From: Acholoe squamosa | Taxonomy: Eukaryota > Annelida > Polychaeta > Phyllodocida > Polynoidae | Length of the DNA: 64,000 nucleotides | NCBI GenBank assembly: GCA_949317995.1 | Contig: OX439038.1 | Coordinates: forward strand, 3,180,001-3,244,000 | Direction: 5' to 3' | Shown here: positions 52,809 to 63,830 of the stretch, one piece after another | How the letters are laid out: the number at the start of each line of letters is the position of its first letter | Numbering within the stretch: position 1 is the stretch's first letter | Notes under the pieces: model-generated | Told to the model about the DNA's origin: nothing | The model's database searches: none | What the model saw: only the letters and a program-made list of their open reading frames with translations | Translations under genes and position numbers: made by a program

Positions 52809-53185
52809 TGTAAGGGTTTGCGGCCTTACGGACCTGGGGGGTTCGGGTCTTACAGTTCGGAAAGAAAGAGTAAGACAGTATTCCAAGTGTATGCCAATGG
52901 TTAGTTTTATTTCTTAGTGTACACTCACGGCTGCCGGATGATGTCAAAGAGGCAGCTAATATTAAGGAATAATGGTTTACATGGTGTGGAGGCCAGAAGG
53001 GCCTCTGACGTAGCGGCTGAGCCCTGGGCTTTATATACGGACCCAGGTGTTTGTCGTCAGATGTCCCCACAGACCCGGATCAGTGCTGCCACCTATCCGG
53101 AACCTGAGGAACGTCCGACGACTCGACTCACCCGCCACGTCAGACAGTACCTAACTCCTATGGTTTAATAACGTGTACCTCTACA
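52809..53185 (-). repeat. 5' LTR of element B
   Basis: 377 bp with TGT...ACA termini, TATATAAAG at 53029-53037 on the minus strand. It shares B-specific variants with 27478-27853. The following host bases CAGCGTTAG do not match the left flank of the B 3' LTR. Confidence 0.93.
53029..53037 (-). promoter_or_regulatory. TATA box of the element B 5' LTR
   Basis: TATATAAAG on the minus strand, the expected core promoter for B genomic RNA. Confidence 0.7.
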
Positions 53186-53514
53186 CAGCGTTAGATTTCT
53201 ATGAATCATTCCCCCAGAAGAAATATATAAAAGCCGATTAAACTGTCTAATGGAGAGGACACTATATCTGATCTCTAGCATCTGCCAATATAAGCTAGAA
53301 TATAAGAAGGGATTATGCCACATATGAAGTGTTTTGGGTACAGTATGTAAATCAGGGTCTATTTCCAGCAATTTTACCTATCCAAAAATACTCCCAACAA
53401 TATATGTGTGACATATGTTTCCAATAATATCCATGTTAGGTGCAGTATTCCTTTCATCATAACTATATGTTTCTGCACAATATGCATACATGTGTGTGGT
53501 GTGAGTGCAAATTA

Positions 53515-53594
53515 TATATGTGGATCAACTTGGTAAAAGGTACGCCCACGAGGAGGTGCGCGGGCGTACCTTTTACCGTGTTGATCCACATATA
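53515..53594. repeat. 33-bp-arm hairpin
   Basis: TATATGTGGATCAAC and AAAAGGTACGCCC on the left pair with GGGCGTACCTTTT and GTTGATCCACATATA on the right, with two mismatched bases and a 14-nt GC-rich loop. The last bases of the right arm are the start of the adjacent tandem unit. Confidence 0.85.
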
Positions 53595-53871
53595 GTTTGT
53601 TGGATGCAGTGGGTGTATTTGCTACCTGGTATAAAGAAAAACTCTTCTACTAATGAGGTGTTATTTGCCTGTGCTTCCTAATACAGGTACATTATGTCTA
53701 AACCAGTAAAATAGCATCAGTAGTAGTTGATCCACATATAGTTTGTTGGATGCGGTGGGTGTTTTTGCTACCTGGTATAAAGAAAAACTCTTCTACTAAT
53801 GAGGTGTTATTTGCCTGTGCTTCCTAATACAGGTACGTTATGTCTAAACCAGTAAAATAGCATCAGTAATG
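53580..53871. repeat. Recent 146-bp tandem duplication (two units)
   Basis: GTTGATCCACATATAGTTTG starts each unit (about 53580 and 53726). The units differ at only a few positions (GATGCAGTG/GATGCGGTG, GTACATTA/GTACGTTA). Confidence 0.9.
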
Positions 53872-54309
53872 GTTGTAAGGACAATGCCATACATCTATAC
53901 ATCACTGATTTTCTATCACATAGTAATATTAGCTTTTCAGTCTACTAGGGGCCTTTGTGATAGACAGTTGCACACAAATGAACAAAGAATGTCTGTGAGA
54001 ATAAAGATGTATCACTGGCAGGATTCCATCATTATTTCGACAACATCTTTTACCGTGTATATAGTGTAATGTAATGGTGTTATTCAGGGTATGATGTAAG
54101 GAAACTACCATGGAAAGAAGGCAGAGTGAAAGAAATGTATTGTTTAGCTGTAGGATCAGCATGATGCTGGAGTGTACCTGTAGACGTGTGTCCACATAGC
54201 GATAAAACGTGGTGCCGACAAAATTGCCAATGATAAAACCATGTTTGTCGTCCATTTCTGACGATAAAAATCAAACATCTTAGATATTATCATCAAAAGA
54301 GGGTGGCAA

Positions 54310-54400
54310 AACTACTTTTGTCGGCCTTCAGTTGAAAAGTCGGCTGACAAAAATCATTTTGTCAGCCGACCTTTGAAATATTGGCTGATAAAAGTGGTTA
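54310..54400. repeat. Palindromic element with GTCGGCTGACAAAA stem
   Basis: GTCGGCTGACAAAA (54339-54352) and TTTTGTCAGCCGAC (54357-54370) form a perfect stem with a 4-nt loop. Outer pieces AACTACTTTTGTCGGCC and GGCTGATAAAAGTGGTT extend it. The sequence ATTCATTT-free interior is non-coding. Confidence 0.75.
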
Positions 54401-54589
54401 TGTCGTCGGAAATGAACAACGGATTTTGTCTTTATATATATTCTGTCGCCCTGTGGACAAGGCTTCTCATGAATAACTCGCTAGGACTGCATTTCAAACA
54501 TCATGCTGACCAGTGCGAATAAAGCATTTATACTTTAGAGGCCATCAAAAGGGTTAATTCCAACCAACATCTTTGTTATATAATTTACG

Positions 54590-55600
54590 ACTCTGGTAGC
54601 TTTGCAAGTTAATTGTGTGATTCAAGGTGTACCGCTGAGGCAACCAACACACCATCAAAGCACAACGGTTAGACAGCAAGGGAGCAAACATTTACATGTT
54701 GCCTGTTCCTATATCAACTTTGTGTGAGAAGGTCCTCTAGCCTAAACATCCAATCAATCTCCGGAGCTCAAATCGGCAGGATGTTAAGGATGGGTAGGAA
54801 AAAAATTCTTAAGCTGCTTGCCAATGCGATGTCACATTTTTCCCGGCCACTCATCCTCCATAGCTTATGTCATTGTGTCATTAACTGTGGCATTTTTAAC
54901 TCCTGCCGACTGTCAGTCAAGCTAGCTTTTTGAAACATGTCTTTTCAGAACCCAGAACCCCAAGCCTTTTTGCTATCCTCATCTTGAAATTCAGAACTAA
55001 GACCTATGAGATGGCTTTTGAAACAAAGTATGCAACATATTATGCCCTCCATATTAGGTGCAAGGTGCCTCTCATTTCATGGTATTGCTTTCAAGTCTTA
55101 AGTGATGATGCTCCACAGACCATTTCTGAGAGATAATGCAGAGCGAGAGGGTAGTGAGTGAATATCAATAACACACATTCATACTCCATCCATAATGAAC
55201 AATCAGTTATCAGCTGTGAGGGAAATGCCTCGGGCACTATGTCGATCCCAAACAGTACCTTTACCGTACACACTTATTCCAACAGATATCAGGTGATGCC
55301 ATTCTGGTAACTCTTACGTAGGATGTCTACTACTAGCCGGGGTAAGGTAATGGTGTAGTCCAGTGGTCATGCTGAGTTAACAGCCACGGGGGAGGTGGCA
55401 GAGATCAAGACGTATATTATTCACATGCCGCTTGCTTTTAAAGCCACTTTATATTTGAAGTTCCTCTGATCTAAAACACTCGATCCATCCCAGGGCTCTT
55501 TCCTGATATCCATACTTGAGTTTCGAGTTTTATTTACAAACAAATGGCATACAAGGGAGGGGAGCTTTTCCTTACCAGACAAGTTTCAATACTCCTCTTA
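54590..55600. repeat. Old dispersed repeat, related to 57260-57450 and 62640-63830
   Basis: Blocks CTCCATAGCTTATG, TTAACTCCTG, GTCAGTCAAGCT, GGGGTAAGGTAATG, GCTGAGTTAACAGCCA and AGGGCTCTTTCC recur in the 62.6-63.8 kb region, partly in a different order. The first three also occur at 57290-57360. No frame is conserved among copies. Confidence 0.5.
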
Positions 55601-56338
55601 CACATCGTGTCTTCTGTCATTTATTTTATGCATATAACTTCTTCCCATAGAGATAGCATTGGAGGGCCGGTCCCCACGCCCCGAGTGTCGTAACATGCGC
55701 CGATCCACCACAGTGGCCGATCCAGTACTACAGCCTTGTCCTGGGTGCTGGTAAAGAAACAAAATTGCGGACCGCCGCTCATATGGGGAGCTACAGTAAC
55801 GGATTTTGTTGATTCTCATTTAATTAAACCTTCTAAAAGCATTAAATGAATAGAGAACTAAACTCCCTGGTGTACTCAGTGGCCGATCCACCCCTCGGGG
55901 GATGTCTCCCCCATCATGGTGGAATAGGCCACCTCATACACCATGGTTGTTTAGTTCTCTCTATAACTTGTGTGACCCTTAGTGTTCTTTTATCTTTTAC
56001 TTCATTTAACCTTAATGAGCCAAAATATAATATCTCATTTGATTAAAGGCATTATCTTCATGAATCAAGATAAAAGAATCTTGGACAACAATTGTATTCC
56101 CTCTGAGGGTCCAAGAATTCTAATAAACTTGCCTGATATACACTTTAATCCTTTATTCTAATATCTTTTGTAAACATGGCCATCCATTATCATGAAATAT
56201 CTGGGAGTGGATTGAAACATCACTGCAAACTTTGAGCAATTAAGCAGGAAAAAAAAGACATCAAGCTGATCTCGATTGGGAGTGAATTTTAAAGATGAGA
56301 TAAAAAGAACTCAGCTTGGCAGGATGTTAGGGATGGGT
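55601..56338. other. No gene; short CAGTGGCCGATCCA word repeated
   Basis: GTGGCCGATCCA occurs near 55710 and 55880. The end (56308-56338, GGCAGGATGTTAGGGATGGG) is the left part of the repeat that continues at 57260, split by the element that follows. Confidence 0.4.
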
Positions 56339-57259
56339 TCACTGAAAAAAGTCTTCCTGTCAAAGTGACATGTATACGCATGTCAACTTGATTTGACACA
56401 GAGAGCATATATGCTCATATGATTTGACATGCCTTAAAATGCCATGTCATCTGTGAGTTGACTAGGGTCACGGCCATGTCGAAGGCACTTGACATGTGAT
56501 GGTTTGACATACATAATTGTTCTAGGATATTCCACTAGACAGGGCAAACAACCATTTTGGTACCAGGATTAATCACTACCAAGAGGTACTACCAACACTT
56601 GAGACATTTGATGTATCTGTGTCATTTTGTTTTCATGAAGAATAGATAACTAAGGTCAGTAAATACTATCAACGAATGGTGGTGAATTCTATGTCATTGT
56701 TAAATTTACATTTGTTATTGAATATCAAAATAGACACCCACCATCCAGAATACTTCAACTGGAGAGGTTAGACACCTTGTGTTTGAGTCAGTGAAAATAC
56801 CAAAAGATTGTATGCTAACCCACAGTCTATACTCTCAGTATCTTCATTACATGGAGACGGATGGCATTGCCATGAACCTCCATGCCCTTGTCTTATGGAC
56901 TGCATAGAGGTCCTCAGTCAAGTAGAAGTTCTGTAGATAGGAAAAAGTGCCTTTGTGTTGCAGGTCTGTGGGACTATGATATCCCCTGCCTTCTATTATA
57001 GGCCTGCCTTGATTGATCCATTGGTACATAGCTATTGACTGCTCTTGACTCTTACATAATTGTCTCACAGTATTAACTAGCACTCAGGTGAATGGATCAG
57101 AAATATGTGACATGTCTTCATTACGCATTTCAAGTGGAGTTGACGAACCAAATATGAGAGGGTCGACCTCCTCGACATTCCCTCATACATGTCATGTGGG
57201 AGACAAATTGTGACCTGTGCAGTATGCGTCAAAGTGATCAGTGTTCTTCTCTCTGTGTT
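56339..57259 (-). mobile_element. CACAGAGAAAAG element, full-length copy in inverse orientation
   Basis: Nearly full-length inverse match to 12881-13852 (shared words include GACATGCCTTAAAATGCCAT and ACGGCCATGTCGAAGGCACT). It splits an older repeat: the left piece ends at 56338 and the right piece resumes at 57260 with GAGGAATAATTC, the order seen uninterrupted near 63640. Small frames inside are not supported. Confidence 0.7.
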
Positions 57260-57450
57260 GGAGGAATAATTCCCAGCCATTTGTCCTCCATAGCTTATGT
57301 TGTTGTGTTATTAGCTGTGGCACCTTTAACTGCTGTTGGTTTCAGGTCAGTCAAACTGGCTTTGAAAAGGTGTCCTCATCCAAACGTTTCTTTTTCCTTT
57401 TCTCATCCTCAAAGTCAGAATTGAAGGAGCTCTGAATTGACAACTTTGGC
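57260..57450. repeat. Right piece of the dispersed repeat split by the 56339-57259 element
   Basis: CTCCATAGCTTATGTTGTTGTG and GTCAGTCAAACTGGCTTT match 63690-63765 and 54870-54930. Confidence 0.5.
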
Positions 57451-57897
57451 AAAGTGTACCAAACCAGTCAAAAAAAAAACTTCAGCTGTACCTTATCGGT
57501 CGGTCTTCAACTCAGGAGGCAATTCATATGCAGGGTAACTGTACCTATACATGAATTGTAGTCAAATATGATATATTATGGGCCAGACTAAGCAAAATAG
57601 GATATATCCTATTGAGGATTTCAAAGGGTGCTGAGAGATAAAAATAGAAAAGAGGTGTAATGAATGCAGATGTCAAGTACAAACACTAATTACCCATCCA
57701 TAATGGGTAATCAGTACAGTAGCAATTTCGGAATATAATGATAAGAGTAATCTGCCCTACCTGCAGGGGGCCAGGTTCAAGTAAATATACCTAATAATGA
57801 CCATATTGAGCAATTGGTACTGTAGCAGTTTCTGAATAATCAGAATCGTCTGTTCTACCTGCCAGGGTCTGAGTCCAAGTCTATATAACCTCAGATA
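57451..57897. other. No gene seen
   Basis: AT-rich. The phrase CC(A/C)GG(T)...CAAGT around TACCTGC (57755-57785 and 57855-57885) is repeated once. Confidence 0.35.
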
Positions 57898-58186
57898 TTG
57901 GTAAATAAGTAAGGAGGTCTTTATGATTGTCCCAGATATATTACTAATAAAACCAGTAACATTTTCAACTTCTGTTTTTAAAAACATGTTTGCGATGAAT
58001 GGAGATGGTAGCTGTTATATGTAAGGCGGGAACCCAACCTTTGGTAAATAAGTAAGGAGGCCTTTATGATTGTCTCAGATATATTATCAATATAACCAGT
58101 AACATTTTCAACTTCTGTTTTTAAAAACATGTTTGCGATGTATGGAGATGGTAGCTGTTATATGTAAGGCGGGAACCCAACCTTTG
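57898..58186. repeat. Recent 143-bp tandem duplication (two units)
   Basis: TTGGTAAATAAGTAAGGAGG begins each unit (57898 and 58041). Units share TGTTTTTAAAAACATGTTTG and GGCGGGAACCCAACCTTTG with few differences. TTTTTAAAAACATGTTT is itself a small palindrome. Confidence 0.88.
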
Positions 58187-60973
58187 CTCTTTCGATCAAT
58201 GTGACTTGGAATGTCTGAGAAATCTACTTCAAGAGGCTGTACTCAGGAAAGTGGATTAGTATGATGGAAAGACCAAATTTCCAAACCCATTTATAGACTG
58301 TTTCTCTATATTCACAGTAGCTATACCTAAAAGGCATTGGGCACAAACTGTAACCTGATGCAGTGAACTATAGCAAGAGGTAACTGCAATAAGATGCATT
58401 TATTCCATCTGAAAAAAAAAGATAATAAAAACATTGGCATGAAAAGTGTTAAGCTGTAGGTCAATGATGGACTGAGGAATAATTCATGAGGCATTTCTCC
58501 ATTCAATGTCACTGCATCTATTTGCAAGTTTGCTTCTTTTCCTGAATTTATGTCATTTGTATGAACCTGATAATCCTCTGATCGTGCTATCTGAATTCCA
58601 GTTTTGCTTTTTGCATCATCAATCCAGGTTTTTTTTACTGGCTGCCTGAATTTGGTTTATCCGTTTGGTTTTTCATGAGGCAGGTAAGCCAAGTGTCCTC
58701 ACTCCATTCACATGTTTAATGTTGATTATTGACTACAGAAAATGAATCTCATGGAAAACATCCTAAACAAAAACTAAAAGTTGGTTTCTGTGATGAGACA
58801 TAAAATAGGAAGGGTTCATTAATGTAAATCCAAGGATGATGAAGAAAATTGTCAACCGAAAATTCCTGCACACAAACTCTTATAATCTCTTTCATCTCAT
58901 GTTCCATTACACAATTTTGGTTTGATATATTAGATCCACTTAATCAATAAAGTGTAGGCTTGGTTGAGAAGATATAAGAGACCTAGATATTTCTCCACAA
59001 TTCTGAGTGCAGGAAGGCATTTCTCAAGATAGTACGAGTAGACATATCTAATACGACTTGAAGCTGGTCCAGTCATACCTTGGTACACTCCAACATAGTG
59101 TCAAATTGTCCAGGCCAGTCATAACAGAATCATCCCTTAGCCTGGTGCGACTAGAGGATGCTCCCTACTTATAATTGTTCCAGGCACCTCAGTCTTAACA
59201 CCTGTATTTCATGGCTTACACTCTTTTTTCACAAGTAGGGACCCATTTACATTCATTTTATTTAAGAATTGTATCTTGAAGGTTGATTGTTGTTTGTGAT
59301 ACTAGTTATAGCAGTGTGCATGGTGTATATATAGAACAGTTCTAAGTTAGTACCTATACATTATAAATGTTGACAGAGTGCAGAACTTTGTGTGGCATTG
59401 CTCCCACTTCCACAAACGTCACATCCGAGTTGGGCACAAAGCATTCAGTCTGCACTTGCTTTTACCTATGTGTATTTAATTTGCAATATCATTACCATGC
59501 CATGTTTTACGACCCACTTGCCTTAACTTAAGCACCAGTTGTTTAAAGCATAGGGCTATGCGTCTGTGCTGCTTTGGAATAGGGATATAGCTACCTAACC
59601 CTGTGTTTGGAATGTTTGCCTGCAGCTAAGCACCCTGTGACATCCCATAGTTATAAACTTATTGTTAATATAGTTGACATGATTGTTTGAGGGTGGAAAG
59701 GGGTTACTTACATTTTAAAATGTGGGACATGCTGTATTGACTATATGTCTCATATAAGTGATGCATGTATGATATCCATTTCTGATTGTTTCTATCCAGT
59801 TTCTGACCATTTTTGACCCGCTGGTCTATAGAGCTGTAGTTTGATTCTTTCACAAACAGGACGTTTGCAGCCTCATTAAGGATATTAAATGCTTATTTTT
59901 ACTTAAAATTGTTTAGGAATAATTTTTTCTGTTGATTTCCTGCACTGTCATGTCTGGTCAGGAAACTCTCCAGTCAGAAACCTTCACACTCAGAGTTGCA
60001 TCACAGTGGTGACACATAGCCTTATGTACTACTTTATGCGTTAGTATCTAAGAGTCATATTTATATTATTTAAAAATATTTTTTTTACCTATAAACATGG
60101 CAATAGCATATCCAATTTTCACTGAAAAGCTAGAATTTGAATAGGTTTATCTGAGCATTAGCTGCTCTAAGATCGAATACAATATATCCTAAATGGTTTT
60201 GCGTGATCAGTAAGAATATGAACTAAAATCATACTTTTATCTTATTATGGCAACCAAATAAACATAATTCCATTTTTGATTATTATACCAAGGAAACCTC
60301 GAGTACACTCCAAAAACATTCTACACTCTGACTTACTGTGGTTACCAAATGAAAAACTCTCAAGAGTGATTCTTGGCCGAATGATGATAATCAATAGAGA
60401 ACTGACATTCTAACAAAACTCTTGAACATAATGACACTTCAGCAAATGATGGAAATTTTACTTATAGATCAGAGAGTAAGCAAAAAGGAAAAGAAAAATC
60501 TTTGAAAAGACAGTGATATGAAGGTACACTGACACATCACCAACCCTTTGGCTTAGGTAAGCCTATGGAGATTAAGTATTCAACTTCAGAAGAAAAAGTG
60601 GAGATGCCAAGTGCAGACTGTTTGTGATTATGAACAGTTTGTGGACTGAGAGTTCACCATACACTGGTGGATTTAGAGGGGGGTGCGCACACTGCCCTTT
60701 TCCCCAGCACTTAATAGTTTAATTATATATTTTGGACCACAAAATTTGCTCAAAGGTAGGGGTCTGCACCCCTTCCTTTTGGGCCGCCCCCTCATAATTC
60801 AGATCCTGGATCTGCCACTGCCATAGACATAGTTATTTACTATACCTACCAAGCAAACTATATTAGCGGCTGCAATTATTGTTATTTGGTATTGGGCGAC
60901 TATGGCATCCTTTATTAACATTTGGTCATTTGGCTTTGTAAGTGGAAATCTGCATAGCTATTGTCAATTGATT
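58187..60973. other. No gene; isolated element ends near 59027 and 59955
   Basis: GGAAGGCATTTCTCAAGATAGTAC at about 59025 is one end of the GGCATTTCTCA foldback family without an obvious partner. CAGTCAGAAACCTTC at about 59970 is a remnant of the 10544-11502 element terminus. No frame with a domain was seen. Confidence 0.4.
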
Positions 60974-61244
60974 CCTGGAAGGTATTTCTCAAGATGGTAC
61001 AACTAGACCCCCTTCAAGTCGTGGTGAGCTCCCTCCGTTAAATGCCATTACTGCCCTGTATCTAGTTGTTGCTAGTAACTTCACTGGTACAACTGCCCTA
61101 CTAAACCCTATGTAATTACTGCCTTAAGTGCTGGTCATACAGAGTTGTCGTAGTGTGTTATATATGACCACCCACTCTGATATTAAGGGTTTCAAGTCGT
61201 ACTGGCTGTGTCTATTCGTACCATTTTGAGAAATGCCCTCCAGG
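60974..61244. mobile_element. Foldback MITE of the GGCATTTCTCA family
   Basis: The ends CCTGGAAGGTATTTCTCAAG and its inverse at 61218-61244 match over 27 bp with three differences. The interior shares CCCTACTAAACCCTATGTAA with 16690-16760, which ties it to the 16562-16921 element. Confidence 0.7.
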
Positions 61245-61667
61245 GGTCTGGGCTCGATAGGTTGTTGGATTTGTTTATAGTGCAGATGATTCATGTGCTA
61301 TCCTTCTGGAATTTCTTGTCTTGTCAACCTGAACAAATAAAAGGTGAATAAATGAGAGGGTATGAGGTTTCTTTCCCATTTTCAAAAAAAAAAGAAAGAT
61401 TTTCTTCAGATTGACCAAGTGCGTGATGTAGAACAGTGTTGTATTTGGCTTGCATTTTAGAAGAAGGAAATTTTAGACTTTCTTGAAAATACACCAGGTT
61501 TCACTTACTTTTTTTTCAATATAGGCTGATTTCAACTGAAGTGGTTACCAATGACCATTAGTATTTAATGTGATGAGGTATTCTCACCAGGATGTAGGGT
61601 AATCTACAAATGATGAAACTTCCAAAAATATGTATGTTTATAGTAAAAACTGCAGTCAACCATCTCT
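61245..61667. other. No gene seen
   Basis: AT-rich spacer between two related foldback MITEs. Confidence 0.4.
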
Positions 61668-61843
61668 GAAAGGCATTTCTCAAGATGGTACTATTGAAGA
61701 CAGCCACTACAGTTTTGAAACACCCAAAATTAAAGTGGGTGATCATAGGGAAATGCACTACGATTGCCCTGTACGATCAGCACTTAGCACAGTAATTACG
61801 TGGGGTTTCGTAGGGCAATCGGGCAATCTTGAGAAATGCCTTC
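61668..61843. mobile_element. Foldback MITE of the GGCATTTCTCA family, short copy
   Basis: GAAAGGCATTTCTCAAGATG pairs with CAATCTTGAGAAATGCCTTC at 61824-61843. About 176 bp. Confidence 0.7.
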
Positions 61844-62639
61844 TAGGAGAAGACTTCTGATGGTTTATTCTCTCCATGCACGTAAGGGTGGCACGGCAGT
61901 CGCTGTAGTGCTCATGTTCAATACCCATGGTGTGGGTTGGGCGTGTGGGTTGGGGCGTGTGGAACAAGACTTAGAGAATGGCGCAACTTACACAGCTTTT
62001 ACTCTAATGAAAGCGAGGCAAATGCTGCCATCATTGAATCGACGAAAAAGATATCTGTTCCAATCTGTCATATTCTGTCATTATGCCCAGAAGCTACAAC
62101 AATTGACCAAGTACTTTCATAAAATAACATGGCTAGCACAAGTTACAGCCTAAAAATTTAGGTACTGATGGTTCTGATTAAGAATGACCAAAAATCCTTT
62201 AACTATAGCTAGATTTTATCTGTCAGAAGAACATATTTGAAAATTTAGGCCATAGGGGGTTCAGGTAATTTTGACAAGCCCCACAAAAATGCCCCCAATG
62301 CTCGAGAATAAGAGAATTGATGGCGTCGCAGCTTTACTGCCTTATTTGGCAAAACTGCTGGTGTCTGGCATTCACACGCTATAATGTCATGCTGATCAGG
62401 CTACCCCCGGATAACATTTGGAACGCAGGTAATAATGGCGTGAGTGTGCAGGGAGAGAATTACTAGAAGTCCACTCAGCCTCTGTTGACCACTTATATGT
62501 AGGAATTTTATAGCTCAATCAACTGGCAGAGGTCCAGCATTATTTAGGTTTTTATCCAGTTTGGTGTCATTTGGATGTTAGGAATGTGGTTAAACCAAGG
62601 GCAATAAGCAACCGGAATAACATTTATGGAAACTGCCTT
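61844..62639. other. No gene seen
   Basis: A 105-codon plus-strand frame at 61836-62153 overlaps the MITE end and shows no motif. It is probably chance. Confidence 0.35.
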
Positions 62640-63830
62640 GTGCTTGGTTGTTATCAAACAGTGCCTTTACTGTAGCTATTTATGACCACCAGACAACAGG
62701 TGGTGTCATTTTGGTAGGTATAAAATGGGATGACTGCTACTAGGACGGTGCTACTTGCTAGGGTAAGGTAATGCTGTAATTCAGAGTGTACTGCTGAGTT
62801 AACAGCCATGGAGGAAGACGACAGAGAGAAGGGAACTGTTACTTACCGTTAAAGTTAGCACAATGCTGGAATTTAGCTGGGTTGGATAACTGGGCATGGT
62901 TATTTCTCTGCGCCATACTGACCATAATTATGGGTATCAATGGCCCTTAAAGCGTTAAAGGCCTTTAATGCATTAATGCATCGTGCCTATTGGTCGCCAT
63001 GATGCACCCATGAAGTGCTGGCGAGAATGCTCACCAGCACTTCATTGGATCATCATGCTGACCCTCTGGAAGTTTATATCCCGTAGGGTCTGCATGATGC
63101 TCCAATGAAGTGCTGGCGAGCAGTCTCGCCAGCACTTCATTGGTGCATCATAACGACCAACAGTCATGACGCACTCCTGTATCAGCAGCACTCAAAGGTT
63201 TAAAGGTTTAGTCCCAGAAGAGCCTTTACCACTTTATGACAGACAAAGCATGTCTGCAATCGTTCTGGTACCTGCCCAAGTTAATGGTGTGATTCAAGGT
63301 TTACCAATGCCAGGGCCAAGCAGAGAAGTTGGAGAATGAGAGATTTAATATTCACATGCTCACCCTTAAGCCACTTCCTCTGAACTAATACACCCAGTCC
63401 ATTCAAGGGCTCTTTCCCAATATCCCTACTTAGGCTTTTGAGTTTAATGGTTTCTATTGGCAAAAACATCACAAAATAGGGAGCTTGTCGTTGCAAGACG
63501 AGATCCAATACAGTAAACTTCTCACCCATTGTTCTCTTGGCAGAAATCTTGTGATCCTTATTGTTATTTTTGGCTCCCATTTAACTTAATGGGCCAAAAG
63601 GTTTTATCTTGTTAGACATTAGGAATGTGTTGAGGAATACTTCTTAAGCTGCTTGCTGATGCGACGTCACACTTTACTAAGCAACTCATCCTCCATAGCT
63701 TATGTTGTTTTGTCACTAGTTGTGCTGTTTTAACTCCTGTTGAATTCATGTCAGTCAAGCTGGCTTTTTGAGAACCCGGAAATCCAAAGGGTTTCTCCTT
63801 TTCTCATCCTATCATTTCTTTCCTTCAGGT
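62640..63830. repeat. Old dispersed repeat, partner of 54590-55600
   Basis: GGTAAGGTAATG..GCTGAGTTAACAGCCA (62760-62815) pairs with 55340-55390; AGGGCTCTTTCCC..TATCC (63405-63430) with 55490-55515; CTTAAGCTGCTTGC and CTCCATAGCTTATG (63640-63705) with 54808-54870. The copy here includes the palindromes at 62999-63149 and lacks a conserved frame. Confidence 0.5.
62999..63149. repeat. Two near-identical adjacent stem-loops inside a larger inverted repeat
   Basis: Stem-loop 1 is 62999-63025 with 63030-63056; stem-loop 2 is 63096-63120 with 63125-63149. Both share the arm ATGAAGTGCTGGCGAG and have 4-nt loops. The outer flanks (GCCTATTGGTCGCCATGATGC near 62985 and its inverse near 63150-63175) pair with each other, so the block can also fold as one cruciform. 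Confidence 0.8.

Larger units (their letters stand above)
27478..53185 (-). mobile_element. Outer Ty3/gypsy LTR retrotransposon B (interrupted by A)
   Basis: Reads right to left: 5' LTR 52809-53185, tRNA-His-type PBS, gag, pol, ORF3 (broken), 3' UTR 42249-41655, then element A, then the rest of the 3' UTR 28795-27854, PPT-like tract, 3' LTR 27478-27853. Removing A and one AGTT leaves about 12.85 kb, equal to the length of A. The two B LTRs share a set of private variants (GCGGCC, TTATTTCTTAGTGTACAC, GGAATAATGG) absent from A's LTRs and differ from each other at about 7 substitutions and 1 indel by eye. No matching host duplication is visible at its outer ends; the left LTR has lost its terminal TGT. 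Confidence 0.9.

Noticed and set aside
52789-53070. A 93-codon minus-strand frame inside each LTR
   Set aside because: It lies across U3, R and U5, has no motif, and ends differently in the four LTRs. It is a chance frame.
27478-53185. Tandem array of retrotransposons sharing LTRs through unequal recombination
   Set aside because: The LTR variants pair outer with outer and inner with inner, AGTT flanks the inner copy, and the apparent duplicate 3' UTR is simply the split 3' UTR of the outer element. Nesting explains all of it.
53186-53220. CATTCCCCCAGA beyond the right LTR as the polypurine tract of a further element copy
   Set aside because: Only about ten bases resemble the real tract, it is 23 bp away from the LTR, and the following sequence does not match the 3' UTR.
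62999-63149. microRNA precursors
   Set aside because: Stems are about 25 bp with 4-nt loops, shorter and tighter than animal pre-miRNAs, and the block is part of a repeat family.
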